Source of the DNA: Salinisphaera sp. UBA6602
GTDB taxonomy: Bacteria; Pseudomonadota; Gammaproteobacteria; Nevskiales; Salinisphaeraceae
Assembly (NCBI GenBank): GCA_002433465.1
Contig: DJIE01000268.1
Location: 1 to 7,511, forward strand
Length of the DNA stretch: 7,511 nucleotides
Direction of reading: 5' to 3'
Made by a program: the position numbers and the translations under genes. Shown in pieces: positions 1 to 7,140 of this stretch. The notes under the pieces were generated by a model that saw only the letters and a list, made by a program, of their open reading frames with translations, was not told the origin of the DNA and searched no databases. Numbering within the stretch: the first letter of the stretch is position 1; the number at the start of each line of letters is the position of its first letter.

Positions 1-2524
1 CGGGACTCGTGCCTGTCACGGTTGCCGTCGCCGCGGGGTTGTTACACGTGCCGCCGGTGACGTTCAGGCCCGCACCCTGCAGGGTGTTTCGCGCCTGATC
101 AACCGAACCGCTGACTGCGGGGACGGTCACACCCTGTCCGTTGCTGGGATAGATCGTGACGACCGTGCCTCCCGCAACCTTGCCGCCGCCGGGATCCTGC
201 TGGGCGACAATTCCCGCACCCTCGGTCGAGTTGACCGCGTCGCCGACGATGACTTCGAATCCGGCATCCTCGAGCGTCTTGGTCGCTGCCTCAACGCTCT
301 GGCCGACCACGTTCGGCAGGTCATAGAGGACGGTCTTGGTGAGGTTCGGGTCGGGCGCGGGGAATCCGTCCCCCCCGTATAGCGCGTTTGCCGCCCGCAG
401 GATGGGCTTTGCAACCGAGTGGCGAGTGTAGAGGTGGTTCCACGGCCAGCGGCTCACGTCCGCGTCACCGACAGAGTTGCCGACCCAGACGGCGGTCGTA
501 ACATTCGTGCTCGACCCGACCAGCCACGTCTGCTTCGCCTCGTGCGTACCGGTCTTGCCGAGGATGGGCGTACCGTCATACGGATTGGACGCCCGACCCG
601 AACCGTTCGTCATAACACCCTGAAGCGCGTACGCGGCGGTCGCGGCGACGTTCGGTTCCAAAACCTGGGTGCAGGACGCTTCCGGCAGGGCTATCTCGTT
701 GCCGTTGGCGTAGGTGATGCGATCGATGGCCTTGGGTGTGCAGTGCACGCCGTTGTTCGCGATCGTCGCGTAGGCCGATGCGACGTCGATCGGTGCGATG
801 TTGTGAGGACCGAGGACGGCGAACGGCACCCGCACCTGCACGGGCTCACCGTTGCCGAGGGTCACTCCCATCTTCGCCACGGTGTTCTCGATGCCGCAGA
901 GGTCGAGTTTTGACGCCATCGCAAGGAAGCCGGTGTTGAGCGAGTCGGCGGTGAAGCGCATCGGCGTGCCTACGTAGCCGGAACTCTTCGCGAAGTTGTT
1001 GATGAGCGTCGTGTTGTTCGTAATGTCGCCGTAGCAGCTGTTGCGGAATGTCTTGAATACCTGGACGTTTCCGTTGAGAACCTCGTTCACGGAATGGCCC
1101 TCTTGTAGCCACTGGAGCAGGGTGAAGACCTTGAAGGTCGACCCACCCTCGAATCCATTCGAGTTGCCGTACTTCTGGTTGCCGGCGTACACGAGGGACG
1201 AGTAGTTGGCGTCATCCTTGATCGTCTCGCTGAAGTTCGTGTTCTGCGTGATCTCGAGGATGCGACCGGTCTTGGTCTCGATGCTCGTGGTCGCAGCGCC
1301 GAGGCGTCCCGTGTCGGCGTTCGTGTAGCCCTCGATCGACGTCGGTACGTTGTCGACCATCGCCTGCTCGGCAGCGGCCTGCAGGCGCCGGTCGATCGTC
1401 AGGTAGACGTTGAGGCCACCCTGTTTGAGGAGCTTCGTCCGTTCTTCCTTCGTTGCGCCGAAGGCCTCGTCGTTCTCCATGATGCCGCGCGCATACTGGC
1501 AGAAATACGCCGCCTTACCGGGGACGACCCCACAGCCGGTGTCGGCCGGAGTGATAACAGGGACAATCGGTTCGGCGACCGCCGCGTCGTGCTCCTCCTG
1601 CGTGATCTTCCCGTCGGCGAGCATCCGGTTCAGGACGTAGGTCTGCCGTTCCTTGGTCAGTGAATAGCCGTCTGCCGCGCTGTTGATTGGATTGCCGTCC
1701 TTGTCGGTCCAGGACCCATCCGGCCTGTCGAGGCGGTAGAGGTTCGGTGTCTGCACCATGCCGGCAAGCGCCGCGGCCTGGCCGAGCGTCAGATCGGCGG
1801 GGCTCACGCCGAAGTAGTAGTGTGCGGCGGCACCGATGCCGTAATTCTGGCCGCCGAAGTTCGCGATGTTGAGGTAGCCGAGCAGAATCTCGTCCTTCGA
1901 GTACTTCTGCTCGAGGGCGATCGCGTACCGCATCTCTTGCAGCTTGCGCTGGTAACCCTCGACGCCGCTGGCGACAGTCGCATCCTCGAAACAAGCGATC
2001 TTCGCAGCGTCGATCTCTTCCTGCGTCATATCGGCGTCCTCGCCGGTGCCGACCTCGGCCTCGCACTTCTGGATGAGGATGTTCTTCACGTACTGCTGGC
2101 TGATGGAGGACCCACCACCCTGCGAACCGCCGGAGATGACGGCGCGAGCGGTGCCGACCAGGTCGACGCCGCCGTGGGAGTAGAAGTTCTTGTCTTCGCT
2201 CGAGAGGATCGCGTTGTACATGACAGGCGCGACCTCATCGAAGGTCACCGGGTCACGGTTCTGGTCATAGAACTGCGTCATGACCTCGTACTCACCCGTG
2301 TCGGGGTTCATCCAGTAGAAGGTCGTCGGCAGCATCAGCTCATCGATCTCGAGCGCGCTGGGAAGATTGTCGAAAAGCGTGATCGCGCTCGATGCTGCGG
2401 CACCGGAAAGGGCGATCGCCGGCGTCACGGTGGCGGCAACGAGGACTCCTGCCACGGCGCTGAGGCCGACCACACCGAGCAGGCCGCCGAGCACGCCGCC
2501 AGCCGTTCGTTTCGTTTCAGGCAT
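1..2524 (-). CDS. Bifunctional penicillin-binding protein (GT51 transglycosylase + transpeptidase) with PASTA domains, 3' end cut by window
   Basis: Class A PBP that polymerises lipid II into glycan strands and cross-links the peptides outside the membrane. All 841 visible codons are open, starting from ATG at 2524. One N-terminal membrane segment lies at about residues 10-38. The GT51 domain shows SSEDKNFYSHGG (catalytic Glu110), GGGSSISQQYVKN (136-148), RKLQEM (193-198, Glu197) and the EILLGYLN motif (212-219). The transpeptidase domain has the nucleophile in STFK (Ser462-Lys465), SLN (528-530) and KTGT (657-660). Two PASTA repeats follow, starting near residues 736 (LPNVVGQ) and 800 (VPAVSG); the second is cut by the window edge. 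The N-terminal KRTAGGVLGGLLG and TVTPAIALSG segments resemble Microbacteriaceae homologues, as I recall them, and this fixes the start. No good Shine-Dalgarno is seen, and the start may be leaderless. Nine extracytoplasmic cysteines are present. Family and catalytic competence are confident; the family placement of the organism is inference. Confidence 0.93.
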   Translation of the reverse strand, partial: MPETKRTAGGVLGGLLGVVGLSAVAGVLVAATVTPAIALSGAAASSAITLFDNLPSALEIDELMLPTTFYWMNPDTGEYEVMTQFYDQNRDPVTFDEVAPVMYNAILSSEDKNFYSHGGVDLVGTARAVISGGSQGGGSSISQQYVKNILIQKCEAEVGTGEDADMTQEEIDAAKIACFEDATVASGVEGYQRKLQEMRYAIALEQKYSKDEILLGYLNIANFGGQNYGIGAAAHYYFGVSPADLTLGQAAALAGMVQTPNLYRLDRPDGSWTDKDGNPINSAADGYSLTKERQTYVLNRMLADGKITQEEHDAAVAEPIVPVITPADTGCGVVPGKAAYFCQYARGIMENDEAFGATKEERTKLLKQGGLNVYLTIDRRLQAAAEQAMVDNVPTSIEGYTNADTGRLGAATTSIETKTGRILEITQNTNFSETIKDDANYSSLVYAGNQKYGNSNGFEGGSTFKVFTLLQWLQEGHSVNEVLNGNVQVFKTFRNSCYGDITNNTTLINNFAKSSGYVGTPMRFTADSLNTGFLAMASKLDLCGIENTVAKMGVTLGNGEPVQVRVPFAVLGPHNIAPIDVASAYATIANNGVHCTPKAIDRITYANGNEIALPEASCTQVLEPNVAATAAYALQGVMTNGSGRASNPYDGTPILGKTGTHEAKQTWLVGSSTNVTTAVWVGNSVGDADVSRWPWNHLYTRHSVAKPILRAANALYGGDGFPAPDPNLTKTVLYDLPNVVGQSVEAATKTLEDAGFEVIVGDAVNSTEGAGIVAQQDPGGGKVAGGTVVTIYPSNGQGVTVPAVSGSVDQARNTLQGAGLNVTGGTCNNPAATATVTGTSP

Positions 2525-2531
2525 AGGCTTG

Positions 2532-2537
2532 ATGCTA
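2532..2537 (-). promoter_or_regulatory. Candidate -10 box for a leaderless PBP transcript
   Basis: On the minus strand TAGCAT matches the actinobacterial TANNNT -10 pattern and ends exactly 7 nt before the ATG at 2524. This would place the transcription start at or next to the start codon. The nearest purine-rich stretch (AGGAAG on the minus strand) ends 19 nt upstream, too far for a normal Shine-Dalgarno. No convincing -35 is visible. Leaderless mRNAs are common in actinobacteria; assigning one here is inference. Confidence 0.35.
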
Positions 2538-2566
2538 AGGGAGCTTCCTGTGCGAAGGCTCGACAG

Positions 2567-2586
2567 CCTCGCGCGTGCCCGCGAGG
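2567..2586. repeat. 7-bp perfect inverted repeat in the divergent intergenic region
   Basis: CCTCGCG (2567-2573) and CGCGAGG (2580-2586) are separated by 6 nt. An overlapping longer-spaced pair, AGCCTCG (2565-2571) and CGAGGCT (2588-2594), surrounds them. The repeat lies about 45 bp upstream of the PBP start and about 60 bp upstream of the DUF4177-like gene, so it could be an operator or a 5'-leader hairpin for either. At this GC content it could also be chance. Confidence 0.3.
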
Positions 2587-2633
2587 TCGAGGCTGGAGGG
2601 AAGCATCCGTTCCCCCGCCATCACCGACCACCC

Positions 2634-2638
2634 GGGAG
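2634..2638 (+). promoter_or_regulatory. Ribosome binding site that sets the DUF4177-like start
   Basis: GGGAG sits 5 nt before the ATG at 2644. The reading frame stays open back to an ATG at 2575, but that would add 23 residues of low-complexity, unconserved sequence with no comparable site, so the 2644 start is preferred. Confidence 0.7.
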
Positions 2639-2643
2639 CCCCG

Positions 2644-2856
2644 ATGATCACGTGGGAGTACATGACCACGCCGCTGCTGATCCACAACACCGCTGCGATC
2701 CTCAACAACTGGGGCAAGCAGGGGTGGGAGCTCGTGCAGGTGGTCCCGGGCCCCGAGGGCGGTTTGGTCGGATACTTCAAGCGTCCCACCGGCGGCGGAG
2801 CAGCCAACGCCGGCCTCGATGCGGCAGCCGTTGCCGCCCAGCAGTTCGGAGAGTGA
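2644..2856 (+). CDS. Small DUF4177-like protein (70 aa)
   Basis: Short soluble protein with no signal peptide or membrane segment. It begins MITWEYMTTP and contains GKQGWELVQVV at about residues 24-34, then a GGLVGYFKRP strand. This 'WEY ... L(N)xxGxxGWELVxVV ... YFKRP' layout is that of the DUF4177 family, small proteins of unknown function. The last 20 or so residues are Gly/Ala-rich and probably disordered. The gene ends 4 bp before ridA and is very likely cotranscribed with it. I recall similar small proteins next to ridA in Microbacteriaceae, but that is memory and not shown here. No biochemical function can be assigned. Confidence 0.8.
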   Translation: MITWEYMTTPLLIHNTAAILNNWGKQGWELVQVVPGPEGGLVGYFKRPTGGGAANAGLDAAAVAAQQFGE

Positions 2857-2860
2857 CCCG

Positions 2861-3328
2861 ATGAGCGTTTCCGCCCGCCTTGCAGAGCTCGGCATCGATC
2901 TTCCCCAGATCGCCCCGCCCGTCGCGGCCTACATCCCCGCGAAGGTGCACGGCGACCTCGTCTACACCGCCGGTCAGCTCCCCTTCGTTTCGGGTGCGCT
3001 GCCGGCCACCGGCAAGGTCGGTGACGGCCACGGGCTCGTTCCCGCTTCGGATGCCGCATCCTATGCGCGTCAGTCCGCGCTCAACGCGATAGCTGCCGCA
3101 GCCGCCGCCGCGGGTGGCGTGGACAAGCTCACCGGCGTGCTCAAGGTGACCGGTTTCGTGGCATCAGTCCCCGAGTTCACCGGGCAGCCGGGCGTCATCA
3201 ATGGCGCGAGCGAACTGCTCGGTGAGGTCTTTGGCGACGCCGGGCGCCACGCGCGCTCGGCAGTGGGCGTACCCGTGCTGCCGCTGGACAGCCCCGTCGA
3301 GGTCGAGGTCGTCTTCACCCTCGCCTGA
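2861..3328 (+). CDS. RidA family protein (YjgF/YER057c/UK114), reactive intermediate deaminase-like
   Basis: A 155-residue protein starting MSVSARLAELGIDLP. The start is set by GGAGAG at 2848-2853, 7 nt upstream; an in-frame ATG at 2819 lies inside the preceding gene and is unlikely. Family marks are VHGDLVYTAGQLPF (about residues 29-42) and the C-terminal RHARSAVGVPVLPLDSPVEVEV (from about 128), which contains the conserved arginine that binds the substrate carboxylate in catalytic RidA proteins. Canonical RidA is a trimer that hydrolyses 2-aminoacrylate and related enamines/imines made by PLP enzymes. This protein is longer than the canonical roughly 130 aa and has the GxHARSAVG pattern of the divergent subgroup often annotated 'YjgF-like 1', whose activity is less certain. 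It is probably cotranscribed with the upstream DUF4177-like gene and converges with acs. Confidence 0.9.
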   Translation: MSVSARLAELGIDLPQIAPPVAAYIPAKVHGDLVYTAGQLPFVSGALPATGKVGDGHGLVPASDAASYARQSALNAIAAAAAAAGGVDKLTGVLKVTGFVASVPEFTGQPGVINGASELLGEVFGDAGRHARSAVGVPVLPLDSPVEVEVVFTLA

Positions 3329-3350
3329 GCCGCACGGGCGAACGAATTAT

Positions 3351-3392
3351 CGCGGGGTAAGACGATTCGGTTCCGAAACGTCCTACCCCGCG
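3351..3392. terminator. Long hairpin, probable bidirectional terminator between ridA and acs
   Basis: The 14-nt arms CGCGGGGTAAGACG (3351-3364) and CGTCCTACCCCGCG (3379-3392) pair except at one position, which reads as a G-U wobble in the minus-strand (acs) transcript. An A/A mismatch follows, then an inner TTCG/CGAA stem (3366-3369 and 3374-3377) closes a GTTC tetraloop. The hairpin lies 22 bp after the ridA stop and 28 bp beyond the acs stop. The AT-rich ATAATTCGTT flank on the minus strand and TTTCG on the plus strand are only weak U-tracts. The position between convergent genes makes a shared terminator the best reading. Confidence 0.75.
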
Positions 3393-3420
3393 GGTTTCGC
3401 CTACCCCACGGATGCCGAGC

Positions 3421-5385
<1,965 letters not shown>

Positions 5386-5390
5386 GGAGT

Positions 5391-5395
5391 CTCCC
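5391..5395 (-). promoter_or_regulatory. Ribosome binding site that sets the acs start
   Basis: On the minus strand GGGAG lies 5 nt before the ATG at 5385. This selects MADNKIES as the N-terminus over the longer open frame starting at 5541, and gives a protein of standard Acs length. Confidence 0.7.
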
Positions 5396-5404
5396 GATGC
5401 GTAG

Positions 5405-5437
5405 TTGCAAACACGAATCAGCATACGCACTTGCAAA
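5405..5437. repeat. Direct repeat TTGCAAA upstream of acs
   Basis: TTGCAAA occurs at 5405-5411 and 5431-5437, start to start 26 bp (about 2.5 helical turns), 20-52 bp before the acs start codon. A GCGTA/TACGC pair lies between and beside them. This could be a pair of half-sites for an acs regulator. No known operator consensus is matched, so chance remains likely. Confidence 0.25.
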
Positions 5438-5500
5438 GCCTGTCTGCATAAGACGAAAGGCGCATGGAGCGATACGTTCGCCAAACCGCAGGGCCGCATC

Positions 5501-5519
5501 GGTAATAATAATCGTTCGC
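5501..5519 (+). promoter_or_regulatory. Candidate Fur box upstream of exbB-exbD-exbD-tonB
   Basis: GGTAATAATAATCGTTCGC matches the 19-bp Fur consensus GATAATGATAATCATTATC at 14 of 19 positions by direct comparison, with the first two hexamers nearly intact and the third poor. It is a locally AT-rich island in GC-rich DNA and lies 78 bp upstream of exbB. TonB/ExbB/ExbD genes are classic targets of iron-dependent Fur repression in Gammaproteobacteria. The overlap with the candidate -35 at 5515-5520 suits a repressor site. Binding itself is inference. Confidence 0.55.
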
Positions 5520-5544
5520 ATTTGGGCTCGGTTTGCTGCATACT
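5515..5544 (+). promoter_or_regulatory. Candidate sigma-70 promoter for the exbB operon
   Basis: TTCGCA (5515-5520) matches the -35 consensus TTGACA at 4 of 6 positions. CATACT (5539-5544) matches TATAAT at 4 of 6, with an 18-bp spacer. The predicted transcript start near 5551 gives a leader of about 46 nt before exbB. The overlap with the Fur-like box strengthens the assignment, but each hexamer alone is ordinary. Confidence 0.4.
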
Positions 5545-5596
5545 CCCGCGCCTTGTCGCGCAATGCCTTTAACGTCCCACAGTCGAGAAAACTGTC

Positions 5597-6322
5597 ATGA
5601 CACCCGATAGTTCCGCGGTCTTCGATCTGGCCGGCCTGATAGATCTGTTGCGCCTCGGCGGCCCGGTAGTGGCCGTACTGGTGGCCATGTCGGTGATCGC
5701 GCTGGCGATCATCCTGCTCAAGTGCTGGCAGTATGCGAGCGTGCGCGTGGGTAAACGCCGCTTCATCGCGCCCGCGCTGGACCAGTGGCACAGCGGCGAC
5801 CGACAGGGCGCGATCGCCGCCCTCACCGACGAGCGCAACCCCATTGCCGACACGCTGGGCGTGGCGATGCGCGGGGTCAACGCCGGCGCCAACGTAACGG
5901 TCGTGCGCGAAGAGGCCGCCCGCGTGGGCGCGCGTCATCTCAGCCAGATGCGCAGCTATTTTCGCCCGCTCGAGGTGATTGGGTCACTGGCCCCGCTGCT
6001 CGGCCTGCTGGGTACCGTCATGGGCATGATCACGGCCTTCCAGCAGCTGGCGAACGCCGGCAGCCAGGTGGACCCGTCGGTGCTTTCCAACGGCATCTGG
6101 GAAGCCCTGCTCACCACTGCGGTGGGTCTGGTGGTGGCGATTCCGGCGGTGGCGGCGCTGAACTGGTGCGAACGCGTGGTCGAACGCCTGCACGAAGACA
6201 TGCAGGACACCCTGACCCGCTTCTTCACGCGGCATGAAGTCGGCGCCTTCAATCAGGCCGATACGAAGGCGCAGACAGCGCAGACGAGCGCCAGCACACA
6301 GTCGTCCACCGCCCACGCCTGA
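5597..6322 (+). CDS. exbB: ExbB, proton-channel subunit of the TonB motor (MotA/TolQ/ExbB family)
   Basis: Inner-membrane protein that forms the pentameric channel around ExbD and powers TonB. It has 241 residues, close to E. coli ExbB (244). Three membrane segments are visible: about 22-43, 126-147 and 168-189, with a cytoplasmic domain between the first and second. The family motif APLLGLLGTVMGMITAF (132-148) carries the conserved Thr140, and LLTTAVGLVVAIPA (171-184) carries Thr173/Thr174, the equivalents of the polar channel threonines that face the ExbD aspartate. The C-terminus (from about 218) is a Gln/Thr/Ser/Ala-rich tail, probably disordered. The start ATG follows only a weak GAGAAA ribosome site. 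It is the first gene of an operon with two exbD genes and tonB, 9 bp before exbD1. The TonB neighbour argues for ExbB over TolQ. Confidence 0.93.
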   Translation: MTPDSSAVFDLAGLIDLLRLGGPVVAVLVAMSVIALAIILLKCWQYASVRVGKRRFIAPALDQWHSGDRQGAIAALTDERNPIADTLGVAMRGVNAGANVTVVREEAARVGARHLSQMRSYFRPLEVIGSLAPLLGLLGTVMGMITAFQQLANAGSQVDPSVLSNGIWEALLTTAVGLVVAIPAVAALNWCERVVERLHEDMQDTLTRFFTRHEVGAFNQADTKAQTAQTSASTQSSTAHA

Positions 6323-6331
6323 GCCAGCGCC

Positions 6332-6742
6332 ATGCATATCGAAACACTCGAGCGGCGTACCCATTCGATCAGCCTCACGCCGCTGATCGACGTGGTGTTC
6401 ATCCTGCTCGTGTTCTTCATGCTGGCCACGAGCTTCACCGACTGGCGGCCTATCACCCTGGCCACCGGCACCAGCGAAGCGGCGCCCGGTGAAACGCCGC
6501 CTGCGGTAGTGCGGGTGGACGCGGACGGCACCCTGCACTACAACGGCAGCGCCAGCCGCGATACGCGCTCGCTCGCCCAAACCCTGAACGCCGCGATCGA
6601 AGCCGGCGATGTATCGGCCGTGATCGTACAGCCCGAGGCCGAGGCCACGCTCGATGTCACCGTCGGCGCGCTCGACGCGCTCGCCGGTGCGGGGGTCGCC
6701 CCCATGTCGCTGGCCACGGGCGCCAAGGCGGATCGGCCATGA
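6332..6742 (+). CDS. exbD: ExbD biopolymer transport protein, first copy (canonical aspartate present)
   Basis: A 136-residue single-pass inner-membrane protein with a short cytoplasmic N-terminus, a membrane helix at about residues 17-36 and a periplasmic domain. The signature SLTPLIDVVFILLVFFMLA carries Asp20, the equivalent of the E. coli ExbD Asp25 that is protonated during proton flow. The periplasmic part (about 57-130) shows the family pattern with VVRVDADGTLHYNG and a C-terminal VTVGALDALAGAGV helix. No strong Shine-Dalgarno precedes the ATG, so it probably depends on coupling to exbB 9 bp upstream. Its stop overlaps the exbD2 start by 4 nt. It is likely the proton-carrying ExbD of the pair. 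Confidence 0.93.
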   Translation: MHIETLERRTHSISLTPLIDVVFILLVFFMLATSFTDWRPITLATGTSEAAPGETPPAVVRVDADGTLHYNGSASRDTRSLAQTLNAAIEAGDVSAVIVQPEAEATLDVTVGALDALAGAGVAPMSLATGAKADRP

Positions 6743-7140
6743 TCGTTGCACCGCCCAAGCGGCCGCGTTCCACCGAAGAGAACGTGCTGCCGCTGATCAA
6801 CATCGTTTTCCTGCTGCTGATCTTTTTCATGCTGGCCGGGGTTCTGGCACAGAACCCGCCGTTCGAACTCACGCCGCCTGCCACGGCCGATACCGAGCAG
6901 TCCACCCAGCTGGAAAACCAGGTGCTGGCAGTGGCCGCCGATGGGCGTCTGGCCTTCGGCGGCAAGCCGATCGAGCGCGAGGCGCTGGCCGATGCGCTGG
7001 CCGGCTGGCCGGACGACAAGCCGCTGCAGATCCGTGCCGACGGCGGCCTGAAGGCCGATGCCCTGAGCGGGCTGTTCGCCACCCTGCGCGGCGCCGGCAT
7101 CGCCGAAGTCAACCTGCTGACCCAGCACAAAGACCCATGA
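6739..7140 (+). CDS. ExbD-like protein, second copy, with Asn in place of the key membrane Asp
   Basis: A 133-residue ExbD/TolR family protein. A positively charged N-terminus (PPKRPR) leads to a membrane helix at about 17-37, then a periplasmic domain with LAVAADGRLAFGG and a closing LSGLFATLRGAGIAEVNLLT segment. The signature reads ENVLPLINIVFLLLIFFML. The position of the proton-binding aspartate is Asn21, encoded by AAC at 6799-6801, so a change of function is indicated and not merely an odd translation. Loss of the corresponding Asp inactivates E. coli ExbD. The gene is intact and translationally coupled on both sides by ATGA overlaps. It may act as a non-protonated partner in an ExbD heterodimer; I recall Asn-bearing second ExbD copies in other proteobacteria, so this may be a recurrent subtype. 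Confidence 0.9.
   Translation: MIVAPPKRPRSTEENVLPLINIVFLLLIFFMLAGVLAQNPPFELTPPATADTEQSTQLENQVLAVAADGRLAFGGKPIEREALADALAGWPDDKPLQIRADGGLKADALSGLFATLRGAGIAEVNLLTQHKDP

Noticed and set aside
419..913. Plus-strand open frame of 164 codons opposite the PBP
   Set aside because: It covers the transpeptidase/PASTA coding region in antisense, is Arg/Val/Gly-rich with no family pattern, and has no ribosome site worth noting.
2575..2643. Upstream start for the DUF4177-like gene
   Set aside because: It adds 23 unconserved residues, whereas the ATG at 2644 has GGGAG 5 nt upstream and begins the family's typical WEY segment.
2819..2860. Upstream start for ridA overlapping the previous gene
   Set aside because: The added residues are low complexity, and GGAGAG is correctly placed for the ATG at 2861.
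5386..5541. N-terminal extension of Acs by 52 residues to the ATG at 5541
   Set aside because: The extension is unlike any Acs N-terminus, overlaps the Fur-like box and exbB promoter, and the internal ATG at 5385 has a well-placed GGGAG.
5579..5595. ACAGT/ACTGT inverted repeat just before exbB as an operator or attenuator
   Set aside because: Only 5-bp arms with a 7-nt spacer; too short to distinguish from chance.
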